A stretch of 64,000 nucleotides of DNA from Natrinema limicola JCM 13563 (GTDB lineage: Archaea; Halobacteriota; Halobacteria; Halobacteriales; Natrialbaceae): positions 44,664-108,663 of the forward strand of contig NZ_AOIT01000021.1 of the NCBI RefSeq assembly GCF_000337475.1, read 5' to 3'. A program made the translations under genes and the position numbers. Positions 37,797 through 47,357 of the stretch are shown here, piece by piece. The notes below the pieces were generated by a model. The model was not told the origin of the DNA, did no database searches, and saw only the letters and a program-made list of their open reading frames with translations. Each line of letters begins with the position of its first letter. Positions within the stretch are counted from its first letter, which is position 1.

Positions 37797-37826
37797 GATC
37801 TTTAAGGAATATTATCATGGAAGATC
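37797..37826 (+). promoter_or_regulatory. Candidate operator upstream of glmS
   Basis: An inverted repeat GATCTT (37797-37802) and AAGATC (37821-37826) brackets an A/T-rich stretch. It ends 6 bases before the TATA box of glmS (37833). This is where an archaeal activator would bind. The 177-bp gap also holds the mct promoter. Confidence 0.35.
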
Positions 37827-37832
37827 ATTAAG

Positions 37833-37838
37833 TTTATA
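37833..37838 (+). promoter_or_regulatory. TATA box of the glmS operon
   Basis: TTTATA lies 28-33 bases before the ATG at 37866, giving a leaderless start. The in-frame ATG at 37851 is only 13-18 bases from the box and so is not the likely start. Confidence 0.55.
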
Positions 37839-37865
37839 CCCGCGTTCCTCATGGTTCTGCATACG

Positions 37866-38306
37866 ATGTCCCAAACGGTCGTCCTCGGCGTGATTGGCTC
37901 CGATGCCCACGTCGTTGGCATCACAATCTTAGAGCAAGCCTTCAGTGCAGCCGGCTTCGATGTCGTGAACCTCGGCGTCCAGACCTCCCAAGAGGAGTTC
38001 GCCGAAGCCGCGGTAGCCCACGACGCACAGGCTGTACTGGTCTCCTCGCTCTACGGCCACGCCGAGCAGGACTGTCAGGGATTCCATACCGTCCTCGAAG
38101 AGGCGGGTGTCGACGCCGTCAGCTACATCGGCGGCAACCTCGCTGTCGGACAGGACGACTTCGAGCGAACTCGGAAGACGTTCCGGGAGCTCGGCTTCGA
38201 TCGCGTCTTCGACTCTGAAACCGACCCCGAAGACGCGATCGCTGCGCTGCGCGAAGACCTCGAGATCACTCCGACTGAGTCGGAACGCGCAACTATTAGT
38301 TCTTAA
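37866..38306 (+). CDS. glmS: Methylaspartate mutase small (S) subunit
   Basis: The 146-residue cobalamin-binding subunit of adenosylcobalamin-dependent glutamate mutase. The B12 motif DxHxxG is in IGSDAHVVGITILEQAF, with SSLYGH and GGNLAVG further along. With GlmE it converts L-glutamate to threo-3-methyl-L-aspartate, the first step of the methylaspartate cycle. It is the first gene of a five-gene plus-strand operon and ends 8 bp before glmE. Length and motifs are normal. Confidence 0.95.
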   Translation: MSQTVVLGVIGSDAHVVGITILEQAFSAAGFDVVNLGVQTSQEEFAEAAVAHDAQAVLVSSLYGHAEQDCQGFHTVLEEAGVDAVSYIGGNLAVGQDDFERTRKTFRELGFDRVFDSETDPEDAIAALREDLEITPTESERATISS

Positions 38307-38314
38307 ATGTCTAG

Positions 38315-39748
38315 ATGATACGAGACGAACGCATACCATCCGACGAGCTACAGCGTATCGACGAAGAGATTCGGTCGAACTGGCCGACGGGGGCAGACGT
38401 CGACTTCGAAGAAGCGATCGAGTACCACGAATCGCTGCCCGAACACAAGCGATTCGCCGACGTCCTCGAGTCGGCGGACAAACCGCTGCTCCAGCCGCGA
38501 GCCGGTGTGCCCCGGCTCGACGACCAGATCGAACTGCTGGAATACCTCCACCAGGAGGGGCAGGCCGATTTGCTGCCGACCACCATCGACTCGTACACGC
38601 GTGACAACGAGTACGAGAAGGCCCAGCAGGGCCTGGAGAAGGCTCGCGAGACGGGCGACGACACCCTGAACGGCTTCCCGGCCGTCAACCACGGCGTCGA
38701 GGGCTGCCGGAAACTGATCGACGCGATCGACGCACCGATCGAGGTCCGTCACGGCACGCCGGACGCCCGGCTGCTGGCGGCGATCACCTTCGCTGGCGGC
38801 TTCCAGAGCTTCGAGGGTGGCCCGATCTCCTACAACATTCCGTACACGAAACGCCACGGCCTCGAGGAGACGATCAAGCGCTGGCAGTTCGTCGACCGAC
38901 TGGCCGGTGCCTACACCGAACGCGGCATTCGGATTAACCGCGAGCCGTTCGGCCCACTGACCGGCACGCTGGTGCCGCCATCGATCGCGATTGCGATCAT
39001 GCTGGTCGAGGGCAAGCTCGCTGCGACCCAGGGCGTGCGCTCGCTGACGCTGGGCTACGGACAGGTCGGCAACGTCGTCCAAGACGTCGCCGCCCTGAAC
39101 GCGCTCAAGAAGCTCGGTAACGAGTACCTGCCCGACGAGGTCGTCGTCACGACGGTCTTCCACGAGTGGATGGGCGGGTTCCCGCCGGACGAGGCTCGCG
39201 CCAACGGCGTCATCAGCCTCGGCGGCATGACTGCTGCCATCGCCCAGCCGGACAAGGTCATCACCAAGTCGCCCCAGGAGTTCCAGGGGGTTCCGACCAA
39301 GGAGGCCAACGCCTCGGGCCTGCGCACGACGCGTCAGGTCATCGATATGGCCATCGAGCAGAAGATCGACATCGACGGCATCGCGGAGGAACAGGACTTA
39401 ATCGAGCGCGAAACGCGCTGTCTGATGGATACGATCTTCGAACACGGCGATGGCGACGTCGTTCAGGGTACGCTCAAGGCTTTCGACTCCGGTGCGCTCG
39501 ACGTGCCGTTTGCACCCAGTGACAGCGCGAAGGGCGCTGTCCTCCCAGCGCGGGACGACGACGGTCGCGTCCGCATCTTCGAGTGGGCCGACCTCGCGAT
39601 GGACGACGATATCAAGGAGATTCACAAGGCTCGACTCTCGCAACGCGCCACGACCGAGGGCCGCGACCAGTCGTTCCGGATGGTCGCGGACGACGTCGAC
39701 GCGATCAGCGACGGAAAGCTCATCGGCCGCCCACAGGGTGACGTCTAA
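38315..39748 (+). CDS. glmE: Methylaspartate mutase large (E) subunit
   Basis: The 477-residue catalytic subunit of glutamate mutase has a TIM barrel with GFPAVNHGVEGCRKLIDAI, EVRHGTPDARLLAAITFAGG, FEGGPISYNIPYTK and KRWQFVDRLAGAYTERGI. It binds glutamate and, with GlmS and adenosylcobalamin, forms 3-methylaspartate. The ATG at 38315 lies 8 bp after glmS and its stop is 2 bp before mal, so the genes are tightly coupled. Length is usual for the family. Confidence 0.96.
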   Translation: MIRDERIPSDELQRIDEEIRSNWPTGADVDFEEAIEYHESLPEHKRFADVLESADKPLLQPRAGVPRLDDQIELLEYLHQEGQADLLPTTIDSYTRDNEYEKAQQGLEKARETGDDTLNGFPAVNHGVEGCRKLIDAIDAPIEVRHGTPDARLLAAITFAGGFQSFEGGPISYNIPYTKRHGLEETIKRWQFVDRLAGAYTERGIRINREPFGPLTGTLVPPSIAIAIMLVEGKLAATQGVRSLTLGYGQVGNVVQDVAALNALKKLGNEYLPDEVVVTTVFHEWMGGFPPDEARANGVISLGGMTAAIAQPDKVITKSPQEFQGVPTKEANASGLRTTRQVIDMAIEQKIDIDGIAEEQDLIERETRCLMDTIFEHGDGDVVQGTLKAFDSGALDVPFAPSDSAKGAVLPARDDDGRVRIFEWADLAMDDDIKEIHKARLSQRATTEGRDQSFRMVADDVDAISDGKLIGRPQGDV

Positions 39749-39750
39749 CA

Positions 39751-41025
39751 ATGGAAATTACAGGAATATACGCAACGCCCGGCTACTCCGGGTTCTTCTT
39801 CGACGACCAGCGCGCGATCAAGCAGGGAGCAGAACACGACGGCTTCACCTACGAGGGTGAGCCGGTCACCGACGGCTTCGACGAGATTCGCCAGGCCGGC
39901 GAATCGATCATCGTCGACGTCGAACTCGCAGACGGGACCGTCGCCCGCGGCGACTGTGCCGCGGTCCAGTACTCCGGTGCCGGCGGACGCGACCCGCTGT
40001 TCAAAGCCGAGGAGTACGCCCCCGTCATCGAAGGCCCCGTCGCCGACGAACTCGAGGGCCGCGATGCGACCGACTTCCTCGACAACGCAGAGTTGCTCGA
40101 GGAAATGGAAGTCGACGGCGACCGCCTGCACACGGCGATCCGCTACGGCGTCTCGCAGGCGCTGCTCGCCGCGGCGGCCGAAGCCGAGAACACGACGAAG
40201 ACGGACGTCATGGCCGACGCCTTGGGTACCGAACCCGCGACGGAGCCGGTCCCCGTCTTCGGCCAGTCCGGCGACGACCGCTACACCAACACCGAGAAGA
40301 TGTTCATCAAGGGCGTGCCGGTCCTGCCCCACGCGCTCATCAACAGCGTCGAAAAGATCGGCGAGAACGGCGAAACCTTACTCGAGTACGTCGAGTGGCT
40401 CGTCGAGCGCTCCCAGGAACTCGGTCCCGACGACTACGACCCACGCTTCCACATCGACGTCTACGGGATGATCGGCGAGATTTTCGGCGCACCGTACGAC
40501 CGCGACGAAGTGGTCGACTACTTCGCGGCGCTCGAGGAGGCCGCCGCACCCTACCCGATCCAGATCGAGGGACCGATGGACGTCGGCAACCGCGAAGATC
40601 AGATCGCGGCGATGGTCGAGCTCCGCGAGGGGCTCGACGACGCCGGCGTCGACATCGACATCGTCGCCGACGAGTGGTGTAACACCTTCGAGGACGTGCA
40701 GGCGTTCGTCGACGCCGGCGCGGCCGACCTCGTGCAGGTGAAGACACCCGACCTCGGTGGTATCCACCGCAGCGGACAGGCGGTTCGCTACTGTGAGGGC
40801 ACCGACACGCGGGCCTACCTCGGTGGGACCTGCAACGAAACGGAAACCTCCGCGCGGGCCTGCGCTCACGTCGCACTCGCGACCAACGCCGCGCAGGTGC
40901 TCGCAAAGCCCGGCATGGGCTTCGACGAGGGGTACATGATCGTCGAAAACGAGATGCGACGAACGATCGCGCGACGAGCACGCAACCAGCCACAACAGAC
41001 TGACGAGGTGACTGCAGATGACTGA
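39751..41025 (+). CDS. mal: Methylaspartate ammonia-lyase
   Basis: The 424-residue enolase-superfamily lyase removes ammonia from 3-methylaspartate to give mesaconate. Metal ligands appear as Asp in FHIDVYGMIGEIFG, Glu in IQIEGPMD and Asp in VADEWCNT, and the catalytic Lys lies in VQVKTPDLGGIHR. PVFGQSGDDRYTNTEKMFIKG and YLGGTCNETETSARA are family signatures. It starts 2 bp after glmE and overlaps mch by 8 bp. It is the committed step of the cycle. Confidence 0.97.
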   Translation: MEITGIYATPGYSGFFFDDQRAIKQGAEHDGFTYEGEPVTDGFDEIRQAGESIIVDVELADGTVARGDCAAVQYSGAGGRDPLFKAEEYAPVIEGPVADELEGRDATDFLDNAELLEEMEVDGDRLHTAIRYGVSQALLAAAAEAENTTKTDVMADALGTEPATEPVPVFGQSGDDRYTNTEKMFIKGVPVLPHALINSVEKIGENGETLLEYVEWLVERSQELGPDDYDPRFHIDVYGMIGEIFGAPYDRDEVVDYFAALEEAAAPYPIQIEGPMDVGNREDQIAAMVELREGLDDAGVDIDIVADEWCNTFEDVQAFVDAGAADLVQVKTPDLGGIHRSGQAVRYCEGTDTRAYLGGTCNETETSARACAHVALATNAAQVLAKPGMGFDEGYMIVENEMRRTIARRARNQPQQTDEVTADD

Positions 41026-42079
41026 TTGGACAGATCCCGATACGTTCGCACAGGCACTCGAGCACGTCGAGACCAAAGAGAAGGGCAACTGCTTCGAGGA
41101 CTTCGAAGAAGGCGATGTCATCGAGCACGACCCTGGGCTCACCCTCACCCAGTTCGGCAACGAACAGTGGATGGGCCAGACGCTCAACCACGACCCCGCC
41201 TACTGGCGCACCGACGCCGCCGAGGCCCGGGGCTTCGAGGAGCCGCCGGTCCACCCCGACTACCTGACCGCCGCGACGCTCGGTATTACCGTCGAGGACC
41301 TCAGTGAGAAGGGTGGCTACTTCCTCGGTCGCACCGACGTTCGCTTCCCCGGCACGCCGGTCTACACTGGTACCGAACTCCACGTCGAGAGCGAGGTTGT
41401 CAACCGCGCTACCTCGAGTTCCCGACCGGAGTACGGTATCGTCTCCTGGCGGACCCGCGGCAAGGACGCCGAGACCGGCGAGGTGCTGTGTTCCTACGAG
41501 CGCACGAACATGATCCCACGGCGCGAGCCTGTCGCGACCGACGGCAGCGGCGCGGCGGCTGCCGAGGAAGAAGACGAACCCGACCTCCCCGACGAGTTCG
41601 TCGCCCCCGAAGGCGGCTACTTCGAGGACTTCGTCGCGGCGCTCGAGGAAGCCGACGACGAAAACGCCGCCGTCGCCTACCGTCACGAACGCGGCCGCAC
41701 GCAGGACGACGTCACCGTCGCCTCGTTGCCGCTGGCGACGCTCAACACGGCCAAACAGCACCACAACGTCGACGTGATGTCCGACTCGCCATCCGGCGAC
41801 ATCGTCACCTACGGCGACGTGACCCGCTCGACAGCGCTCGGCCATGCCCGCTCGGACGAGCAAACCTGGCGCGAGGTCGGCTTCGACGACGAATCGTTCC
41901 ACACGTTCGTCGCCGTCGGCGACACCGTCTACGCCTTTACGCGCGTCCTCGAGGCGGAAGACGACGCCTCGAGCGACGAGGCCGGCACCGTCACCTTCGA
42001 GCACATCGCGTTCAACCAGGACGACGAACCTGTCTACTCGGGAACGCGAACCGCGGAGATTCGAAAGCGTTCTAACTAA
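41018..42079 (+). CDS. mch: Mesaconyl-CoA hydratase (double MaoC hot-dog)
   Basis: The 353-residue protein has two MaoC-type hot-dog domains (about residues 20-165 and 205-345). The first carries GNCFEDFEEGDVIEHDPGLTLT and the second VTYGDVTRSTALGHARSDEQ. It hydrates mesaconyl-C1-CoA to beta-methylmalyl-CoA. An acidic linker (AEEEDEPDLPDEF) joins the halves. It overlaps mal by 8 bp, indicating coupled translation. The assignment rests on the fold plus the operon. Confidence 0.92.
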   Translation: MTDWTDPDTFAQALEHVETKEKGNCFEDFEEGDVIEHDPGLTLTQFGNEQWMGQTLNHDPAYWRTDAAEARGFEEPPVHPDYLTAATLGITVEDLSEKGGYFLGRTDVRFPGTPVYTGTELHVESEVVNRATSSSRPEYGIVSWRTRGKDAETGEVLCSYERTNMIPRREPVATDGSGAAAAEEEDEPDLPDEFVAPEGGYFEDFVAALEEADDENAAVAYRHERGRTQDDVTVASLPLATLNTAKQHHNVDVMSDSPSGDIVTYGDVTRSTALGHARSDEQTWREVGFDDESFHTFVAVGDTVYAFTRVLEAEDDASSDEAGTVTFEHIAFNQDDEPVYSGTRTAEIRKRSN

Positions 42080-42126
42080 CACGATCGATCGTTACAAACG
42101 ACCGCAGACGACTACCAATTCAAAGC

Positions 42127-43170
42127 ATGACTGACGACATTCGACTCTGCCGTACGTTCCAGACTGCACCGGCTGCCGTTCCAAAAGACGACTCCGCGAA
42201 GTACCTGCGCTCGGGCCTCGAGGCCGAGGGCTTCCAGGCACCCGACTGGCTCGTCCCCGACATGGAAGATGGCACCGCGCCGAACATGAAAGACGAGGGC
42301 CTCGAGAACACGATCGATCTCGTCCCCGACTATGACTTCCCCGGCGAGATCTGGCCCCGCGTCGAGTGGAGCTACGAGGACGCCTCGTTCCGTGACCGCG
42401 GTCGCGAACAGATCGACCAGCTCGTCGGCGAGATCGGCGACGAGATCGATGGCGTCGTCGTCCCCAAGGTCGGCCGCGTCGAGGACGTCAAACGCGCCGC
42501 CGAAGCCGTTGCCGAAGCCGAGTCCAAACACGGCTACGCTGATGGCTCGATCAAACTCTCGATCATCATCGAGACTGGCCGCGCCCGCTCGGACCTCCGT
42601 GAAATCTCCAAATTCGGCGAAGACTCCCGACTCACCGCGCTCGTCTTCGGCCCCGTCGACTACGCGGCCGAACTGGGTGCGCGTGACCTCGGTGACGGTC
42701 GTCCGCGCTGGGACGGACTCCTCGAGGCACTCTCGAACGAAGCCAGCGCCGCCGACCTGCTCTGTATCGGCGGCCCATTCGACGACCTGTTCAAGGAGCG
42801 CGCCGGCCTGACCTACTACAACGCCGACGCTTACGCCGACCAGGTCGAACACGAAGCTCACCTCGGCCTCGACGGCTCCTGGTCGCTGTACCCAAAGCAG
42901 ACGATTCAGGCAAACACCGTCCACATGCCCACGCCCGAGGAACTCGAGCGTGACGTGAGCAAGATCGAACGCTTCAACGAGGCCAAGGCCGAGGGCACCG
43001 GCGCGGTCACGCTCGACGGTCAGATGGTCGACGAAGCGACGTTCAAGGTCTTCCGCAACACGGTCCAGCAGGTCCGTGCGATCGACGAGACCCGGCCCGC
43101 CCAGACTGAAGAATACTACGACGAGGACCTCCTCGAGCGCGCTCGCGACCTCGAGCTGTCGTACACGTAA
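42127..43170 (+). CDS. mcl: Beta-methylmalyl-CoA lyase (HpcH/CitE family)
   Basis: The 347-residue TIM-barrel lyase is of the citrate lyase beta-subunit type. It has RTFQTAPAAVPKD at the start, DMEDGTAPNMKDE (acidic metal loop), VVVPKVGRVEDVKRA, IIETGRARSDLREI and LVFGPVDYAAELGA. In the cycle it cleaves beta-methylmalyl-CoA to glyoxylate and propionyl-CoA. It lies 47 bp after mch at the end of the operon. Malyl-CoA or malate-synthase-associated paralogues exist in haloarchaea, but the location favours this one. Confidence 0.9.
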   Translation: MTDDIRLCRTFQTAPAAVPKDDSAKYLRSGLEAEGFQAPDWLVPDMEDGTAPNMKDEGLENTIDLVPDYDFPGEIWPRVEWSYEDASFRDRGREQIDQLVGEIGDEIDGVVVPKVGRVEDVKRAAEAVAEAESKHGYADGSIKLSIIIETGRARSDLREISKFGEDSRLTALVFGPVDYAAELGARDLGDGRPRWDGLLEALSNEASAADLLCIGGPFDDLFKERAGLTYYNADAYADQVEHEAHLGLDGSWSLYPKQTIQANTVHMPTPEELERDVSKIERFNEAKAEGTGAVTLDGQMVDEATFKVFRNTVQQVRAIDETRPAQTEEYYDEDLLERARDLELSYT

Positions 43171-43259
43171 CGCGCACACTCGGCGGCTGCTTGCGATTTC
43201 ACTCGCGGTTTCGTTTTTTCAGTCGGTGTGATGCGGAGACGCGTCTGCTGGACCTAGCG

Positions 43260-44438
43260 TTAGGGAGCGACCAGCGTCGCGTCCGCGGCCGCTGTCGCGG
43301 CGCGCTCGAGTAAGTCGTCGGGCTCGGCTGCGAGCAGCGGCTCGAGGCGGGCGTTGGTCTCGACGCGGCCAGGTGTGACACGGTTGCAGCCGGCATCGAT
43401 CGTCGAATCGGAGAACGTCCCGATCTCGCGGGCTTTCGCGACGATGTCTGCTTTGTCCCACGTCAGTAGTGGCCGGTGGATCGGGAGCCGTGTAGCACGG
43501 CTGGTCACCCCGAGATTGCGGACGGTCTGGCTGGATTTCTGGCCGGCTGCCTCACCGGTGACGATACCGTTGGCGTTGACGCGGTCGGCCAGCGTTTCGG
43601 CGGCGCGGTAGAAAAAGCGACGCAGCGAAAGCATCCGGCCCTGTTCCATCTCATTGACCAGCAGATCAACCGTCTCACCGCCCGGAATCCGATAGACGTG
43701 CATGTCGAAGTTCGGTGCGTATGTCGAGAGGATCCGGACCGTCTCCATCGCACGTGCTTCGTGGTCGATGCCGCCGTAATCGCCGAGATCGACGTAGGCC
43801 GGGACGACCGGGCTGCCACGGCGCATCATCTCGTAGGCCGCGACCGGGGAGTCGATCCCGCCGCTGACCAGCGCGATGACCGGCTCCTGTGAGCCAAGCG
43901 GCAGCCCGCCCGGACCGGGAACCGTCTCGAGATAGATGAAGGTCAGATCCTCGCGGACTTCGACGCCAAAAGTCAGATCGGGATCGTCGAGGTCGACTTC
44001 GGGCTCGAAATCGTCTGCAACGGCCTCCCAGATGGCGGTCCCGCCCTCGCGAGCTATGTCCTCGCTGTCGTAGGGCAGGGTCTTGTCGGCGCGGCGAGCG
44101 TCGACGGCGAACGTCCCTCCGTTGTAGCACGCGCGGGCGGTCTCCTCGAGGGCCTCGATGATCCGTGCTTTCTCGGTGCTGACGGTCAGGGCGGGACTCG
44201 CCGAAACGACGCCGAAGACGTCCGTGACGGTATCGGTCGCGTCCTCGATGGCGTCTTCGCTCGTGTGAATCAACGGCCGATTCCACCGGCGTTCGACCTC
44301 GCCGGGAATCGAGCGGTCAGTGAGGAGGGCCTCGAGGTTCTCGACGAGGAGTCCCTCCATGTACCGCTTGACGGTGTTGCTCTTGGTGTTGACGTCCCCG
44401 TGACGGACGAGGACGGTGTCGGCTCCCGGGGGATGCAT
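43260..44438 (-). CDS. thiI: tRNA 4-thiouridine synthase
   Basis: The 392-residue enzyme modifies uridine 8 in tRNA (and may feed thiazole synthesis). It has an N-terminal ferredoxin-like part, a THUMP domain (about residues 60-165) and the PP-loop ATPase SGGIDSPVAAYEMMRRG near residue 190. GEAAGQKSSQTVRNL and TWDKADIVAKAREIGT are family motifs. The bacterial C-terminal rhodanese domain is missing, as in other archaeal ThiI, so the sulfur donor differs. A TTATAG box about 27 bases before the ATG supports a leaderless start. Confidence 0.94.
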   Translation of the reverse strand: MHPPGADTVLVRHGDVNTKSNTVKRYMEGLLVENLEALLTDRSIPGEVERRWNRPLIHTSEDAIEDATDTVTDVFGVVSASPALTVSTEKARIIEALEETARACYNGGTFAVDARRADKTLPYDSEDIAREGGTAIWEAVADDFEPEVDLDDPDLTFGVEVREDLTFIYLETVPGPGGLPLGSQEPVIALVSGGIDSPVAAYEMMRRGSPVVPAYVDLGDYGGIDHEARAMETVRILSTYAPNFDMHVYRIPGGETVDLLVNEMEQGRMLSLRRFFYRAAETLADRVNANGIVTGEAAGQKSSQTVRNLGVTSRATRLPIHRPLLTWDKADIVAKAREIGTFSDSTIDAGCNRVTPGRVETNARLEPLLAAEPDDLLERAATAAADATLVAP

Positions 44439-44516
44439 GGGCTGTGATAGATGGTTGCGACTATAAGGGGATTACGAGGTGCGTATCGGTCTCGAGTCGA
44501 GCTCAGATCCACCGTC

Positions 44517-45773
44517 TCAGACGGCCGACTCGTCGACCGTCGGACTCAGACTCCCAGTATAGGTGTAGATCCCGACGACGAGCACGATACCGGCCAGTAG
44601 CGGAACGACGGCACTGAGCGCATAGAGCACGTCGAAGCCGATCGCGTCCGCGAAGGGCAGCGAGATCAGCGGCCCGAGCGCACCGCCGATGTCGCCGAAG
44701 ACGTTGTTGGTCCCCATCGCCCGCCCCATACGGTCCTCGGGTGTGAGGTCCGCTAGCAGAGCGGTCAGGGGGCCGCCAACGCCGCCCTGTCCCGCGCCGA
44801 TCAGCGTACAGCCGGCGACGACGATCGCAAGCGAGTGTGCAACCGTCAGGACCGCGAACCCGGCACAGCTCGTCACGAGAAAGGCAAGGAGAACCGGAAC
44901 CCGGGCCCCGACGCTGTCGCTGATTTTGCCACCGGAGATCGTGAAAACGGCTCCCGAAAGCGCCGAGACAGCCATCAGCAGGCCGGACGTGCCCTGTTCG
45001 CCGTATTCGATGCCGATTCTCGCGACCTCGACGGCGAGCGTCATCGATTCGGCCTCGAGATACAACACGAGCGTCGAGAACAGCACGCCGAAGTACGCGA
45101 AGTAGAGTCCGAAGTTGACGAGCCCGATGGTTAACGCGGGCAGGGTGGTCTCGACGTCCCACGGTCTGACCGACGAGTCGGGGCTGTCGACGTGGGTTTC
45201 GGGGACGATGACGTACGCAATGACGCTCGCGAGCCCGGCAAACGAGGCCGCAAGGACGAACGCAGCGACGTTGCTGTAGACTTCGCTGACGATCCCACCG
45301 AGGACCATGCCGGCGGGGAAGCCGAACGTGATTCCAGCTCGGACGATGCCCATGCTCGTCCCGCGAGAGTCTGCCTCGCTGATGTCGGCGGTAATCGTAT
45401 ACGCCGTCGCGAACACGAGGGCGCTGCCGACGCCCCACAGGATTCGCGCGAGGACGAACCAGAACTCGGGCATCGCAGAGGTAATCGCGACCACGTAGCC
45501 GGCGGTCGCAGCACCCTCGATTGCAAGCCCCGCAACGAACGGCTTTCGGGTACCGATCCGATCGACGAGCACGCCGGCGGGCGCGTTCGCGAACAGTCGC
45601 GTCCAGCGGTTCGCCGAGAGGATGACCCCGACCATGAACGCCGAAATCCCCACCACCTCACCGAGATTTGGCAGGATCGGGAAGACGACACCACCGCCGA
45701 AGCCGACGAAGAAGGTACTCGCGACGACGGCGTAGACGACCGAGCGGGCGGCGTCTCGACTCGAGTTAGACAC
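44517..45773 (-). CDS. MFS transporter
   Basis: The 418-residue permease has 12 predicted membrane helices and the major facilitator loops: NRWTRLFANAPAGVLVDRIGTRKPF between helices 2 and 3, and GQGGVGGPLTALLADLTPEDRMGRAMG in the second half. It resembles drug- or metabolite-efflux branches (DHA1). Substrate and direction are unknown. Nothing in the flanking genes points to a specific role. Confidence 0.88.
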   Translation of the reverse strand: MSNSSRDAARSVVYAVVASTFFVGFGGGVVFPILPNLGEVVGISAFMVGVILSANRWTRLFANAPAGVLVDRIGTRKPFVAGLAIEGAATAGYVVAITSAMPEFWFVLARILWGVGSALVFATAYTITADISEADSRGTSMGIVRAGITFGFPAGMVLGGIVSEVYSNVAAFVLAASFAGLASVIAYVIVPETHVDSPDSSVRPWDVETTLPALTIGLVNFGLYFAYFGVLFSTLVLYLEAESMTLAVEVARIGIEYGEQGTSGLLMAVSALSGAVFTISGGKISDSVGARVPVLLAFLVTSCAGFAVLTVAHSLAIVVAGCTLIGAGQGGVGGPLTALLADLTPEDRMGRAMGTNNVFGDIGGALGPLISLPFADAIGFDVLYALSAVVPLLAGIVLVVGIYTYTGSLSPTVDESAV

Positions 45774-45948
45774 GAGTGGTCACGACGGGGTTCGGAGCGC
45801 ACACTGGATTACGACGAGTTTCGATTCGGATGGCGATACGTGTGAGCAGTGGTTATGTATTCCGACACATCGTCCGGCCCGGTTCGGGCGTGGAGCCGAC
45901 GTGTCGACGTGGGTCGAAATTCCCAGTCGAACGATGATGACGGACCTC

Positions 45949-46029
45949 GATACGGTCTGGTATCACTGTGTCCCGGCACACCCACAACGGGTCGCGGGTG
46001 TGTCGGAACTGACTAGTCGGTGCCCGTAG
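45949..46029 (-). repeat. Dispersed palindromic element, copy c
   Basis: The inner stem is 11 bp: CCGGCACACCC (45973-45983) pairs fully with GGGTGTGTCGG (45996-46006), allowing one G-U, across a 12-base loop whose minus-strand reading begins GCGACCC. One outer end reads GATACGG as in copies a and e. The element lies about 40 bp past the metK stop codon. The rest of 45774-46067 is empty apart from the promoter zone of the MFS gene. Confidence 0.7.
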
Positions 46030-46067
46030 CGTGAGTGTGACCGAGCCGCGACTCGAGACGATCGGGG

Positions 46068-47273
46068 TTAGAACGTCGTGAGTTCGCCCTCGATCACGCT
46101 GCGAGTGATTTCGGTGACGGTAGCGAGTTCACGGTCGACGATCGCTTCGACGTCAGCGTCGACGTCGGAGACCGCAACGCCGTCGTTGGTGACGAGCTGG
46201 ACGTCGGCGACGTGGGGCTGGTCGATCGGGCGGCCGATCTGGGAGAGCAGTCGGACGCGAAGGTCACGGATGCCGTCGACCTCGCTGACGACGCTCTCGG
46301 CGATTTCCGTCGAGAGAAGGTTGTAGATCTTGCCGATGTGGTTGACCGGGTTTTTCCCGCTGGTCGCTTCCATCGACATCGAGCGGTTGGGCGTGATGAG
46401 GCCGTTGGCACGGTTGCCTCGGCCGACGGAGCCGTCGTCGCCCTGTTCGGCGGAGGTGCCGGTCACGGTCAGGAAGATCGAGCCCTCCTCGTAGTCGTCG
46501 GCCGTGTTGACGTGGACAGCGACCTCGCGGTCAGTGTGTTCGCGAGCGACGCCGTCGACGAACTCCCGGACGGACTCGACGGCCTCGATGTAGTCGTCGA
46601 GATCGGCGATATATTCGTCGACCATCGCTGCGGCGACGGTGACGTCGATCGTGTCGCCCTCACGTTTGCCCATGATCTTCACGTCCGGGCCGACTTCGGG
46701 GTTTTCGGCCGCGTACTCGCCGTTCAGCCGGCGCTCGGCATCGAGAACGATCTGCTCGGTCTCGGTCAGCGGCGCGTGGCCGACGCCGAAACTCGTGTCG
46801 TTTGCCATCGGGACGCTCACTTCGTCTTCGCCGAAGACTTCCTGCAGGTCGCCGCTGCCCTCGCCGAGTTTGACGTCGACGACGATGTCCTCACCGACGG
46901 TCAGGTGGGGGATCTCTGACTCGAGGTACTCGCGGGCGGCCCGCAGCGCGATGGTCTCGGCGGGAATGGCCTGACCGTCGTAGTGTTTGGTCGCGCGGCC
47001 GACGATCAGCAGATAGATGGGGTCGACGACCTCGCCACCGCCGAAGGCGGGTGCGGCTTCGCCCGCGACGAGTTGCGTCTCGTCGGTGTTGAAGTGGAGA
47101 ACTTCACCGACACGGTCGATGTACTCGCGGGCGAGTGCCCCGGCGACGCTTTCGGCGATCCCGTCACAGATAGAGTCGGGGTGACCGATCCCCTTTCGTT
47201 CGACGATCTCGACCTCCTGATCCTCGACCGCTTGCCGGTCGATAGATTCGACTCGAATGTTCCGCTCGCTCAT
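46068..47273 (-). CDS. mat: S-adenosylmethionine synthetase (archaeal type)
   Basis: The 401-residue enzyme makes S-adenosylmethionine from methionine and ATP. It belongs to the archaeal family, which shares little sequence with bacterial MetK: it shows [48 protein letters not shown] and [34 protein letters not shown]. The ATG at 47273 lies about 27 bases after a TTATAC box on the minus strand (leaderless). It would supply SAM for the methyltransferase in this window among others. Confidence 0.97.
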   Translation of the reverse strand: MSERNIRVESIDRQAVEDQEVEIVERKGIGHPDSICDGIAESVAGALAREYIDRVGEVLHFNTDETQLVAGEAAPAFGGGEVVDPIYLLIVGRATKHYDGQAIPAETIALRAAREYLESEIPHLTVGEDIVVDVKLGEGSGDLQEVFGEDEVSVPMANDTSFGVGHAPLTETEQIVLDAERRLNGEYAAENPEVGPDVKIMGKREGDTIDVTVAAAMVDEYIADLDDYIEAVESVREFVDGVAREHTDREVAVHVNTADDYEEGSIFLTVTGTSAEQGDDGSVGRGNRANGLITPNRSMSMEATSGKNPVNHIGKIYNLLSTEIAESVVSEVDGIRDLRVRLLSQIGRPIDQPHVADVQLVTNDGVAVSDVDADVEAIVDRELATVTEITRSVIEGELTTF

Positions 47274-47299
47274 TGGCGGCACTTGAGCGAGCGTAGTCG

Positions 47300-47306
47300 T
47301 ATAACT
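47300..47306 (-). promoter_or_regulatory. TATA box of the SAM synthetase gene
   Basis: GTTATAC on the minus strand lies 27-33 bases before the ATG at 47273 and confirms the short start. Confidence 0.5.
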
Positions 47307-47357
47307 TGCGGAAACAGACACACGGTAGAAAATGCTTGCTGGTTATTCGAGAGTCGA

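Noticed and set aside
40340-42082. Long open frame (about 580 codons) antisense to mal and mch
   Set aside because: Arg/Ser-rich end and no family; the sense genes are certain.
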